DNA from: Luteibacter aegosomatissinici
GTDB taxonomy: Bacteria > Pseudomonadota > Gammaproteobacteria > Xanthomonadales > Rhodanobacteraceae
Reading direction: 5' to 3'
DNA: 64,000 bases
NCBI RefSeq assembly: GCF_023078495.1
Contig: NZ_CP095742.1
Span: 124,001 to 188,000 of the forward strand
The notes beneath the pieces are model-generated. The model had not been told where the DNA came from. It saw nothing but the letters and a program-made list of their open reading frames with translations, and searched no databases. Below, piece after piece: positions 9,443 to 17,138 of the stretch. The first letter of the stretch is position 1, and every line of letters starts with the position of its first letter. Position numbers and translations under genes: made by a program.

Positions 9443-11173
9443 ATGACCCCCTGGATCCGCGCCATTGCCTTCGCCGGCCTTTTCGCCGGTGCCGCCCACG
9501 CCAGCCAGCAGGCGGATGACGCCTTCAAGGCGATTTACGAGAAGGAGTGGTCGTGGCGCAACGGGCAGGCCGGCATCCTCACCTCGGGTGAGGCTCAGCC
9601 GGGCGATGGCCGCCTGGATACCGTGGATGCGACGAACCAGGCCAAACGGCTGGCCTACTGGAACGACGTGCTGGCGCAGCTTGACCGGATCGACAAGCGC
9701 GAGCTGGGCGACGAAGCGCGGATCGATTTCGAGGTCTACCGCGAGCAGGTGTACAACCTGGCCGCCGCGCAGCGCTTCGGCCAGTGGCAGATGCCGTTCA
9801 ACAGCGACTCGGCGTTCTGGTCCGATGTGGGCTACGTGATGCACGGCGACGACCTGCGTACGCGGGATGATTACAACGCCTATGTGGCGCGCCTGAAGCA
9901 GATCCCCAACTGGATGGACCAGGAGATCGCGAACATGCGCCTGGGCCTGGCGCGTGGCTTCACCGTGCCGCGCGCCGTGCTCGATGGCCGCGACGTGTCG
10001 ATCGCGGCAGTGGCGGAGCTGAAGAGCCCGGAAGACAGCGCACTATACGAGCCGTTCAAACACATGCCTGCGACGATGCCGGCGAAGGATGCGGAGGCGC
10101 TGCGCGCGCAGGCACGCGATGCCATCGCGAAAGGCGTGATTCCCGCTTACGGCAAGCTGCTCACCTTCTTCCGCCATGAGTACCTGCCGAAGGCGCGCGC
10201 CACGCTCGCGGCCGAAGCCATGCCCGATGGCAAGGCGTATTACCTGCAGCAGATCCGCGAATACACCACGCTGGAACTCACCCCCGACCAGATCCACGCG
10301 ATCGGCCTGCGCGAGGTGGCAAGCATCCACGCACGCATGCTCGAGGTGATGAAGGAAACCGACTTCAAGGGCGATTTCCCGGCATTCCTGCGGTTCCTGC
10401 GTACCGATCCGCAGTTCTACGCGAAGACGCCCGATGAACTGCTGATGCGCACCGCGTGGGTGGCCAAGCAGGTGGATGGCGATCTGTCGAAGTACTTCGG
10501 CCTGCTGCCGCGCCAGCGGTTCGCCATCAAGCCGGTGCCGGCGGATATCGCGCCGTACTACACCTCCGGCCGCGGTGGTGCCGATGTGTACCTGGTGAAC
10601 ACTTACGACCTGCCGTCACGTCCGCTGTTCAATATGCCGGCGCTCACGCTGCACGAATCGATGCCGGGCCATGCGTTGCAGCTGGCGCTGTCCGCCGAGC
10701 AGCAGGGCCTCCCGGCGTTCCGCCGCGATGGGTATATCTCGGCGTATGGCGAGGGCTGGGCGCTGTACTCGGAGTACCTGGGCGAAGAGATGGGCATCTA
10801 CCACACGCCCTATGAGCGCTTCGGTTATCTCACCTACCAGATGTGGCGGGCGTGCCGCCTGGTGGTTGATACCGGCATCCACCACCTGGGCTGGACCCGC
10901 CAGCAGGCGATCGATTACCTGACCGAAAACACGGCGCTGAGCCAGCGCGAGATCGCCAACGAGGTGGACCGCTACATCAGCTGGCCCGGCCAGGCGCTGT
11001 CGTATGAGCTGGGCTACCTGAAGATCCGCGAACTTCGCGAGCGCGCGGAAAAGCAGCTGGGCGAGAAATTCGACCTGCGCGCGTTCCATGACATGGTGCT
11101 GGCGATGGGCAGCGTGCCCATGCCGGTGCTGGAAGAGCGCGTGGATGCGTGGATCACCAGCCGGAAGGGCTAA
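9443..11173 (+). CDS. DUF885 family secreted peptidase-like protein
   Basis: 576 residues from ATG 9443; the frame is open to 9362, but only the later start gives a signal peptide (residues 1-19, ending AAHA). The DUF885 hallmark HESMPGHALQ, an HExxxGH-like metal-binding helix, is followed by the conserved YGEGWALYSEYLGEEMG segment. The family is thought to be zinc metallocarboxypeptidase-like, acting in the periplasm, but this member's substrate is unknown. It stands alone between the WYL regulator and the toxin-antitoxin pair. Confidence 0.85.
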   Translation: MTPWIRAIAFAGLFAGAAHASQQADDAFKAIYEKEWSWRNGQAGILTSGEAQPGDGRLDTVDATNQAKRLAYWNDVLAQLDRIDKRELGDEARIDFEVYREQVYNLAAAQRFGQWQMPFNSDSAFWSDVGYVMHGDDLRTRDDYNAYVARLKQIPNWMDQEIANMRLGLARGFTVPRAVLDGRDVSIAAVAELKSPEDSALYEPFKHMPATMPAKDAEALRAQARDAIAKGVIPAYGKLLTFFRHEYLPKARATLAAEAMPDGKAYYLQQIREYTTLELTPDQIHAIGLREVASIHARMLEVMKETDFKGDFPAFLRFLRTDPQFYAKTPDELLMRTAWVAKQVDGDLSKYFGLLPRQRFAIKPVPADIAPYYTSGRGGADVYLVNTYDLPSRPLFNMPALTLHESMPGHALQLALSAEQQGLPAFRRDGYISAYGEGWALYSEYLGEEMGIYHTPYERFGYLTYQMWRACRLVVDTGIHHLGWTRQQAIDYLTENTALSQREIANEVDRYISWPGQALSYELGYLKIRELRERAEKQLGEKFDLRAFHDMVLAMGSVPMPVLEERVDAWITSRKG

Positions 11174-11194
11174 CCGCGCGCCCCTACACCAAAG

Positions 11195-11247
11195 ACTACA
11201 CGTATGTAGTATGATGCATCACAACTCCACAGGTGAAGTTGTGATGC
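11195..11247. promoter_or_regulatory. Double palindrome at the toxin-antitoxin promoter
   Basis: Two dyads flank a good -10 box. The first is ACTACA-CGTA-TGTAGT (11195-11210). The second is an 11-base perfect repeat, GCATCACAACT (11216-11226) and AGTTGTGATGC (11237-11247), whose right arm includes the antitoxin start codon (11244) and whose loop carries AGGTGA (11231-11236), the likely ribosome-binding site. TATGAT (11210-11215) lies between them. This fits autorepression by the antitoxin or the toxin-antitoxin complex. Confidence 0.6.
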
Positions 11248-11645
11248 GTCCAGCCATCCGAACCGAACCCACCCCTGGCGGCGACCTTGGCGGGCCTGCC
11301 CTCCGGGCCTTTTTCAGCCTGGCCGACCACTGGAAGCTGAAGGGCGCGGAGCAGCGCACGTTGCTGGGCGATCCGCCCGAATCCACCTATTTCAAGTGGA
11401 AGAAGCAGCAGGAAGGTTCGCCGTCGCGCGATGTCATCGAGCGGATCAGCTATCTGCTCGGTATCTGGAAAGACCTGCAGATCCTCTTCCCCGACCCCTC
11501 CCAGGCCGATGCCTGGGTACGCAAGCCTAACGACGCCCCCCTGTTCGGCGGCCGTTCGGCGCTGGATCGCATGCTTTCCGGCAACGTCGCCGACCTTTAC
11601 GTCGTCCGCCAATACCTGGACGCCCAGCGCGGCTGGAACGGATGA
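11244..11645 (+). CDS. Xre/MbcA/ParS-type antitoxin
   Basis: 133 residues from ATG 11244 (MRPAIRTEP); the frame is open further upstream, but that region is operator and the end of the DUF885 gene. The N-terminal part is an Xre-like helix-turn-helix (FFSLADHWKLKGAEQRTLLG, then STYFKWKK), and the C-terminal part has the MbcA/ParS toxin-binding pattern: LFPDPSQADAWVRKPNDAPLF, then a helix ending DLYVVRQYLDAQRG. It should bind and neutralise the RES toxin encoded next and repress the operon. The stop overlaps the toxin start by four bases. Confidence 0.88.
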   Translation: MRPAIRTEPTPGGDLGGPALRAFFSLADHWKLKGAEQRTLLGDPPESTYFKWKKQQEGSPSRDVIERISYLLGIWKDLQILFPDPSQADAWVRKPNDAPLFGGRSALDRMLSGNVADLYVVRQYLDAQRGWNG

Positions 11646-12343
11646 GCGCCGCGCCACCGCTCCGCCGCATCCGCTGGAGCCACGCGTACCGCATCGTTTC
11701 CAGCCGTTTCCCACCCGTCGGCCTGTTCGATCGCATTGCCGATCCCAAGGACATCGACGCGGTGATGCAGATCGAATCGCTGACCAACCCGCGCCTGCGC
11801 GACGAAATCGGCGCGTTGAGCCTGGTCCCGCCCGAGCGCCGCATCGCAGGGCCAGGGTCCAGCCCGGTCATGGCGGCGTTTGCGCATATATCGCCGGATG
11901 GCAGCCGCTTCAGCGATGGGCACTGGGGTGTGTTCTACGCGGCGCACACGGTGGCCACCGCCATCGAGGAGACGGTGTTTCATCGCGAGGCGTTCATGGC
12001 CGCGACGAAAGAACCACCGACCGACGTGCAGGTGCGTTGCTATCGCACATCGATCGCCGGTCGGTTCCACGACATCCGCGGTGGCTGGCCGGCGGAACAC
12101 GATCCCGATTCCTACTCGGCAAGCGTGAAACTGGCCCGCGAACTTCGCGACAGCGGTTCCAACGGCATCGTGTACGACAGCGCCCGGCACGCGGGCGGTG
12201 AATGCGTGGCGGCGTTCTACCCGGATGTGGTCGCGCCCTGCACACAGGCAGAACACTTCATTTACCGATGGAATGGCCAGCGCATTGAAGCGGTGCTCAA
12301 GGTCACACCCGTGGAACGCCAGGGTTTGTCGCGCGGCACCTAA
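11642..12343 (+). CDS. RES domain toxin, NAD+-degrading
   Basis: 233 residues. RES-family toxins phosphorolyse NAD+ and are paired with Xre/MbcA antitoxins. The name-giving residues appear in order: Arg in AYRIVSSRFPP (near residue 17), Glu in AIEETVFHRE, and Ser in NGIVYDSAR. The central GVFYAAHTVATAIEETVFH segment is typical. ATG 11642 overlaps the antitoxin stop (ATGA), as expected for a coupled type II system. No active-site loss is seen, so the toxin is probably functional. Confidence 0.9.
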   Translation: MSAAPPLRRIRWSHAYRIVSSRFPPVGLFDRIADPKDIDAVMQIESLTNPRLRDEIGALSLVPPERRIAGPGSSPVMAAFAHISPDGSRFSDGHWGVFYAAHTVATAIEETVFHREAFMAATKEPPTDVQVRCYRTSIAGRFHDIRGGWPAEHDPDSYSASVKLARELRDSGSNGIVYDSARHAGGECVAAFYPDVVAPCTQAEHFIYRWNGQRIEAVLKVTPVERQGLSRGT

Positions 12344-12361
12344 TCGGGTTACGGTCGGGGG

Positions 12362-13069
12362 ATGAAACGCCTGACGATCGTCCTCACCCTGCTGTTCCTC
12401 GCCTTCGGCGCCGCCGCCAAGGATAACGACCACGCCAAGTGGGAGCCTGATATCCAGGCTTTCGAAGCATCGGACAAGGCTGCGCCCCCACCGCAGCACG
12501 CGGTGCTTTTCATCGGCAGTTCCTCCATCCGGTTCTGGAAGACGCTCGATACCGATTTTCCTGGCTACAAAGTGATCAACCGGGGCTTCGGCGGATCCGA
12601 TCTCGATGACAGCACGGCGTTCGCCGATCGCATCGTCAAGCCGTACCACCCGGCGGCGATCGTGGTGTATGCCGGTGATAACGACCTGCAGAACGGCGAC
12701 AGCCCGGAGCAGGTGCGCGACGATTTCACCGCTTTCGTGGCGAAGGTGCGTTCCTACGATCCGCAAGTTCCCATCGCTTTCATTTCGATCAAGCCCAGCA
12801 TCGCTCGCCTGAACCTGTTGCCGCAGATCGATCTCGCCAACCAGCTCGTGCGCGACCAGGCCATGAAGGAGAAGGGGGTGGCGTTCCTCGATGTGGCGCC
12901 CGCCATGGTCGATGCGAACGGCCAGCCCAAACCGGATCTGTTCGTCGCGGATGGCCTGCACATGAGCCCGCAGGGCTACGCCCTGTGGGTGGCGCAGGTG
13001 AAGCCGTGGCTGGCCGACCACGCGATGGCCGCCCAAGTTAAACAGAGCCCAAACGAAGCCACGAAGTAG
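12362..13069 (+). CDS. SGNH/GDSL family hydrolase, secreted
   Basis: 235 residues with a signal peptide (residues 1-19, ending GAAA). SGNH blocks are visible: FIGSSSIRFW (block I serine), NRGFGGS (block II glycine), YAGDNDL (block III asparagine) and DGLHMSPQGYALW (block V aspartate and histidine). It probably acts as an esterase or lipase in the periplasm; substrate unknown. It starts 18 bases after the RES toxin and could be read from the same promoter. A structured region and a strong terminator follow. Confidence 0.87.
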   Translation: MKRLTIVLTLLFLAFGAAAKDNDHAKWEPDIQAFEASDKAAPPPQHAVLFIGSSSIRFWKTLDTDFPGYKVINRGFGGSDLDDSTAFADRIVKPYHPAAIVVYAGDNDLQNGDSPEQVRDDFTAFVAKVRSYDPQVPIAFISIKPSIARLNLLPQIDLANQLVRDQAMKEKGVAFLDVAPAMVDANGQPKPDLFVADGLHMSPQGYALWVAQVKPWLADHAMAAQVKQSPNEATK

Positions 13070-13109
13070 TACGGGAACTTCACGGCGCCGCCCTTATCTA
13101 AGTATTCGA

Positions 13110-13241
13110 TCGCCGAGAGGCGACCTGTTGGCAAACGGTGGTTTTCGAACCGCGCGATTGTCCCGGGTCCCGCTATTTCCCCTGATAGCCTGGACCCGAC
13201 GCGACCCCGGCAGCTCCTCCCCTAGCTGCCGGGGTTTTATT
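13110..13241 (+). ncRNA. Candidate structured small RNA or processed 3' UTR
   Basis: Four successive hairpins lie downstream of the SGNH gene and end in an intrinsic terminator: TCGCC-GAGA-GGCGA (13110-13123), GGTT-TTCG-AACC (13140-13151), a two-part stem CGGGTCC/GGACCCG with inner GCTAT/ATAGC (13164-13198), then the terminator stem (13205-13234). The loops of the last two expose CCCC. C-rich loops on stable stems are known from sX13-type RNAs of Xanthomonas; similarity here is only architectural. No clear promoter is seen, so it may be a 3' UTR of the SGNH mRNA. Confidence 0.35.
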
Positions 13242-13242
13242 T
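13205..13242 (+). terminator. Rho-independent terminator
   Basis: Perfect 11-base stem CCCCGGCAGCT (13205-13215) / AGCTGCCGGGG (13224-13234), followed by TTTTATTTT. It ends rightward transcription from the SGNH region, 135 bases after that stop codon. Confidence 0.9.
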
Positions 13243-13263
13243 TGCCTGGGTTTTTTGTCTGAC

Positions 13264-13296
13264 AAAAAAATAACGGGTCGGCTTTCGCCGACCCGT
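13264..13296 (-). terminator. Rho-independent terminator for the phhA transcript
   Basis: Perfect 10-base stem ACGGGTCGGC (13273-13282) / GCCGACCCGT (13287-13296) with a 4-base loop. Read leftward, it is followed by TTATTTTTTTG. It lies 29 bases past the stop of the small gene at 13325, so it ends the phhA operon. Confidence 0.9.
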
Positions 13297-13324
13297 CGTC
13301 GCTTGCTCCGTGTACCGGATAGCG

Positions 13325-13606
13325 TCAGCTGCGCATGCGGCCCGCATAAGGGCGGATCGATGTATCGAATGCACGCCACACGCCGTCGTTGCCTTCGATG
13401 TTCAACACGATGTCGGAGAGCGCATCCCGTGCCTCGAGGCGCCTTGCCTCGGTCAGGGCGCACTCCAGTGCGTCATCGCGCGAGCAGAACTCGCCATATT
13501 CGGATTCGTTCTTCTGCAGAAGCCAGAGGCCCGGACCGACCGACTCAAACGGAATATCGAAGACAACCACGATGGACCCACCCTGTTCGACCTTGGATGG
13601 TTCCAT
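13325..13606 (-). CDS. Small conserved-type hypothetical protein downstream of phhA
   Basis: 93 residues from ATG 13606 (MEPSKVEQGG); the frame is open upstream inside phhA but that part is a shadow. A short beta-rich start (SIVVVFDIPF) precedes WLLQKNESEYGEFCSRDDAL and an amphipathic helix, then DIVLNIEGNDGVWRAFD. The layout resembles small DUF2188-like proteins, but the match is too weak to name. It lies 34 bases after phhA and before the shared terminator, so it is probably co-transcribed with it. Function unknown. Confidence 0.6.
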   Translation of the reverse strand: MEPSKVEQGGSIVVVFDIPFESVGPGLWLLQKNESEYGEFCSRDDALECALTEARRLEARDALSDIVLNIEGNDGVWRAFDTSIRPYAGRMRS

Positions 13607-13640
13607 CGTAGGGGGCCGTTCGTTAGGCCGCCGTTGAGTT

Positions 13641-14528
13641 TCAGTTGTCTTCGCCGGAAGCGAAGCCTTCGCGGGTGCCGCGCTGGAACACCTTGTCCGA
13701 TTCGAGAACCTCGGCTGCCGCGACGGCGGAACCGTGGGCGAGCTTTTCGTAGATCGGCGTGAAGTCCGGGCGCGTGGCATCGAAGAGCTGGTCAAAGCTG
13801 TCGATCACGAAGTATGTCTGCTGGTAGGTATCGATCCGGTACTTCGTGTTCATCACCCGCTCCAGGCCAAACCCGATGCGGTTGGGCGATGGCGAATCGA
13901 TGGAGTAGATGGATTCGCCCTTGGAGCTGACGATGCCGGCGCCGTAGATGCGCATGCCCTCGGGTGTGTTGATGAGGCCGAACTCCACCGTGTACCAGTA
14001 CAGGCGCGTGAGGTTCATCAGCGCTTCGGGCCCGATGGCATGGGCTTTCATGCCGCCCTTGCCGTAGGCCTGCATGTAATCGGCGAACACGGGGTTGAGC
14101 AGCAGCGGCACGTGGCCGAACAGGTCGTGGAACAGATCCGGTTCGGAGAGGTAATCCAGCTGGTCGGGACGGCGGATCCACCAGCTCACCGGGAAGCGGC
14201 GGTTGGCCAGGTGGTCGAAGAACACTTCATCAGGGAGCAGGCCTTCCACGGCCACGATCTGCCAGCCCGTGGCCTCGGCGAGCACCTTGTTCAGGTCATC
14301 AAAACGCGGGATACCACCTTCGCCAAAGCCAAAGCGTTCCACGCCTTCCAGGAATTCCTTGCAGGCATAGGACGGCAGCAGCTCGCGCTGGCGCTTGTAC
14401 AGGGTGTCCCACACCTCGTGGTCGGTCTTCGAATAGTTCGCCCACGGCTGCTCCACGATGCCGGTCGCATAGACGGGCACGTATCCGCGGTCGGTCTGCT
14501 GGTGTTCGACGCGACGGGGGGTGTCCAT
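13641..14528 (-). CDS. phhA: Phenylalanine 4-monooxygenase
   Basis: 295 residues from ATG 14528, with AAGGAGG upstream; the longer frame to 14711 crosses the promoter. It hydroxylates phenylalanine to tyrosine using pterin, oxygen and non-haem iron. The iron site is visible as HDLFGH (two histidines) and the glutamate in YWYTVEFGL; the following IYGAGIVSSKGES is also typical. The bacterial enzyme has only the catalytic domain, as here. It is divergent from an Lrp-type regulator with a dyad in the shared promoter region. Confidence 0.96.
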   Translation of the reverse strand: MDTPRRVEHQQTDRGYVPVYATGIVEQPWANYSKTDHEVWDTLYKRQRELLPSYACKEFLEGVERFGFGEGGIPRFDDLNKVLAEATGWQIVAVEGLLPDEVFFDHLANRRFPVSWWIRRPDQLDYLSEPDLFHDLFGHVPLLLNPVFADYMQAYGKGGMKAHAIGPEALMNLTRLYWYTVEFGLINTPEGMRIYGAGIVSSKGESIYSIDSPSPNRIGFGLERVMNTKYRIDTYQQTYFVIDSFDQLFDATRPDFTPIYEKLAHGSAVAAAEVLESDKVFQRGTREGFASGEDN

Positions 14529-14603
14529 GGCGGGCCTCCTTGGGGCTGCTGCGGTGGGTGATGGCAACAGCTTACGGCCAAATCCCCGCAACAGGCTTGT
14601 GTT

Positions 14604-14632
14604 ATTGCACGAATTGCCAATGATTGTGCAAT
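14604..14632. promoter_or_regulatory. ATTGCAC-N15-GTGCAAT dyad between phhA and the Lrp-type gene
   Basis: Perfect 7-base arms (14604-14610 and 14626-14632) in the 139-base divergent intergenic region, within an AT-rich patch unlike the surrounding DNA. Placement suits a binding site of the adjacent Lrp/AsnC protein acting on both genes. Confidence 0.5.
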
Positions 14633-14667
14633 GATATTGCGTACAGGATCGATCTGGCGACATTTCC

Positions 14668-15150
14668 ATGCAAGGCACCCTCGACCGTACCGATTTGCGC
14701 ATCCTGGCCACGCTTCAGGCCAATGGCCGCATCAGCAACGCCGACCTGGCCACCGAGGTGAACCTTTCACCCTCGGCCTGCCTGCGCCGCGTACAGAAAC
14801 TGGAGTCCGATGGGGTTATCGCCGGTTACGGCGCCCGGCTGGAACCGCGGGCCATCGGCCTGGGCCTGCAGGCCTTTGTCCGCGTGCAGCTATCCCGGCA
14901 CGAGAGCGAGGCGGTGGCCGCCTTTTCCGCCACGGTGGCCGACTGGGACGAGGTGGTGGCCTGCCACGCACTAACCGGCGACATGGACTATCTGCTCCAG
15001 GTTTACGTGGCCGACCTGGACGGGTTCTCGGCGTTCCTGCTCGATCGGCTGCTCAACGCGGCCGGGGTGGCGGACGTCAATACGAGCTTCGTCCTGCGCA
15101 CCGTCAAGGCCAGCACAGCCCTGCCGCTAGGCAATGCCAGGCCCCTTTGA
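14668..15150 (+). CDS. Lrp/AsnC family transcriptional regulator
   Basis: 160 residues. An N-terminal AsnC-type helix-turn-helix (LDRTDLRILATLQANGRISN, LSPSACLRRVQKLESDGVI) precedes a RAM ligand-sensing domain containing VVACHALTGDMDYLLQVYV. Such proteins sense amino acids; beside phhA the likely ligand is phenylalanine or tyrosine. Divergent to phhA, with a shared palindrome. ATG 14668 is the natural start, as the next residues begin the conserved domain. Confidence 0.92.
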   Translation: MQGTLDRTDLRILATLQANGRISNADLATEVNLSPSACLRRVQKLESDGVIAGYGARLEPRAIGLGLQAFVRVQLSRHESEAVAAFSATVADWDEVVACHALTGDMDYLLQVYVADLDGFSAFLLDRLLNAAGVADVNTSFVLRTVKASTALPLGNARPL

Positions 15151-15173
15151 GCGCGAAACCCCGGATAAATGCT

Positions 15174-15190
15174 AAAGCGCGCTCCTACAA
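15174..15190 (-). repeat. REP-like element, partial copy
   Basis: AAGCGCGCTCCTACAA is the reverse of the TGTAGGAGCGCGCTT element found at several other sites up to 30.8 kb. It lies just after the Lrp-type gene. Confidence 0.6.
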
Positions 15191-15263
15191 ATGCCGGTGG
15201 TTTAAGGAGAAATTAAGATCGCTCTAGCGGCGGAGTCGTCGCGTCGTTAATCTTGTGCGCTCC

Positions 15264-16064
15264 ATGGAAGCCGCCACCGCCAATACCGCCCCACGCGACC
15301 GCATGCGCCCGTTGCGCTACCTGTGGCGCGTGCCGCTGGTCATCGCGCACCTTGTCTTCGCGATTTTCATTTGCGCGTTCATCCTGAGCTGGTCGACGGC
15401 CGTGATGAAAAACGGCCGGGAGCCGCTGGCCCACCGGGCCATCCGCCTGTGGTCGACGTGGCTGCTGCGGATCTTCGGTTTCACCGTTTACCGCAAAGGC
15501 ACGCCGCTGCCGGATGCCGTGCTGTTCGTGGCGAACCACACCTCGTGGCTGGACATCGTGCTGCTCCATTCCCAGCGCGCCGCGTGCTTTGTCGCCAAGG
15601 CCGAGATCGCCCGCTGGCCGCTGGTCGGCTGGATGGCCGCGAAGGGCGGCACCATCTTCCACCGCCGCGGCAATAACCACTCGCTGGCCTCGGTCATGGC
15701 GGTCATGGTCGAGCGCCTTAAGGCAGGCCGTTCGGTCGCGGTGTTCCCCGAAGGCGGCACCGGCCACAACGGCGTGCTCCGGGTGTTCCACGCACGTATC
15801 TTCCAGGCGGCGCTCGATGCCGAGGTTCCGGTCCAGCCCGTCGCCCTGCGCTTCGCCAGCCATGGCCGGCGGGTGATCGACGCCGGCTTCCGCGAGCACG
15901 AGAGCTTCGTGGGCAACATCGTGCGCCTGCTCGGCGGCCCGCCGCTCGACGTGGAAGTGCACTTCCTTGAACCCGTGGCCACCTCGGCCGACGGCCGCCG
16001 GCGCATGGCCGAGACGGCCCGCGAGCGCATCGCGCTGGCGCTGGATACCGATACGCCGGCATGA
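15264..16064 (+). CDS. plsC: 1-acyl-sn-glycerol-3-phosphate acyltransferase family protein
   Basis: 266 residues from ATG 15264 (GTG 15255 is an in-frame alternative). An N-terminal membrane segment (LVIAHLVFAIFICAFIL) is followed by the acyltransferase blocks NHTSWLD (HX4D catalytic motif) and FPEGGTG. It transfers acyl chains to lysophosphatidate or a related lysolipid at the inner membrane. The stop overlaps the start of the YheT-type hydrolase, so the two are coupled. The family is clear; the exact substrate, and therefore plsC itself rather than a paralog, is less sure. Confidence 0.85.
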   Translation: MEAATANTAPRDRMRPLRYLWRVPLVIAHLVFAIFICAFILSWSTAVMKNGREPLAHRAIRLWSTWLLRIFGFTVYRKGTPLPDAVLFVANHTSWLDIVLLHSQRAACFVAKAEIARWPLVGWMAAKGGTIFHRRGNNHSLASVMAVMVERLKAGRSVAVFPEGGTGHNGVLRVFHARIFQAALDAEVPVQPVALRFASHGRRVIDAGFREHESFVGNIVRLLGGPPLDVEVHFLEPVATSADGRRRMAETARERIALALDTDTPA

Positions 16065-17062
16065 GCCTGCCAACGGGCGCCGATTTCCATCCCCCGTGGC
16101 CGCTGCGCAGCGGCCACATCCAGACCATGCTTTCCTCCAGCGGCATTCGCCGCTGGCTGTTGCCCAAGCGCGCGCACCAGGTCCAGGAAGAAGCACGTGA
16201 GGTGCTGGTCGATGTCGGCCACGGCGACCGCCTCAGCGGCCGCTACACGGCACAGACGACGGGCGGTGAATCGCGCGGCCTGGCCATCCTGTTCCATGGC
16301 TGGGAAGGTAGCGTCGATTCAACCTATGTGCTGCAGACCGGTAGCCGCCTGCTCGAAGACGGGTGGGATATCTTCCGCCTGAACTTCCGAGACCACGGCG
16401 ATAGCCACGGCCTGAACGAAGCGCTGTTTCATTCGTGCCGGATCGACGAAGTCGTCGTGGCGCTCGGGGAAATCTGCCGCATGTTCCCCGCCCGGGCGGT
16501 GGGGCTGGCCGGCTTCTCGCTGGGCGGCAATTTCGCCCTGCGCGCCGCCATGCTGGCTACGCGCGAGGCCGTGCCGCTCGATTACGTATGCGCCATCTGC
16601 CCGATCATCGATCCGGCCGAAGGCCTGTTCTCACTGGAGAGCGATGCGCCATGGATCTACCAGGCGTACTTCATGCGCAAATGGCGGCGTTCATTGCGCC
16701 AGAAGCAGCAGGCGTTCCCCCAGCAGACCTATTTCGAGCTGGACGAACTCAACCAGAACATGCGCGACCTTACGCGCTCGCTGGTATTGCGGCACACGGA
16801 TTTCGGGTCCCTTGAGAGCTACCTCGATGGGTACTCCGTTGCCGGCGATCGCCTCAAGGGCCTGCACATCCCGGCCACCATCCTTACCTCGCGCGATGAC
16901 CCCGTGATTCCCGTGGCTGCCTTCGACCAGCTCGACCTGCCGGCCAACGTGGAACTCGACATCGCCCACTACGGCGGCCACTGCGGGTTTATCCGCGACT
17001 TCGGCATGACCAGCTTTACCGACGACTACATCGCCGCCCGTTTCGACGCTATCGCGCGCTAA
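16061..17062 (+). CDS. YheT family alpha/beta hydrolase
   Basis: 333 residues. The start FHPPWPLRSGHIQTML is the signature of the YheT/EMB8 group, followed by LFHGWEGS (oxyanion region), GFSLGGN (nucleophile elbow) and the late histidine in HYGGHCGF. The charge-relay aspartate probably lies in TSRDDPVIP. An esterase or lipase-like function is likely; substrate unknown. It overlaps the acyltransferase stop (ATGA), suggesting joint work on lipids. Confidence 0.88.
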   Translation: MSLPTGADFHPPWPLRSGHIQTMLSSSGIRRWLLPKRAHQVQEEAREVLVDVGHGDRLSGRYTAQTTGGESRGLAILFHGWEGSVDSTYVLQTGSRLLEDGWDIFRLNFRDHGDSHGLNEALFHSCRIDEVVVALGEICRMFPARAVGLAGFSLGGNFALRAAMLATREAVPLDYVCAICPIIDPAEGLFSLESDAPWIYQAYFMRKWRRSLRQKQQAFPQQTYFELDELNQNMRDLTRSLVLRHTDFGSLESYLDGYSVAGDRLKGLHIPATILTSRDDPVIPVAAFDQLDLPANVELDIAHYGGHCGFIRDFGMTSFTDDYIAARFDAIAR

Positions 17063-17138
17063 CTCCGCCTTCGCGTTGGCAGTGTCACGCTGGCGCGCGA
17101 TCTACAGCCTTACCTATGAGAAGTAGAAGGAGAGCAGC

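Noticed and set aside
13130-13165. tRNA-like T-arm (GGTTCGAAAACC) on the minus strand
   Set aside because: No acceptor, D or anticodon stems can be drawn around it; it is explained by a TTCG hairpin on the plus strand.
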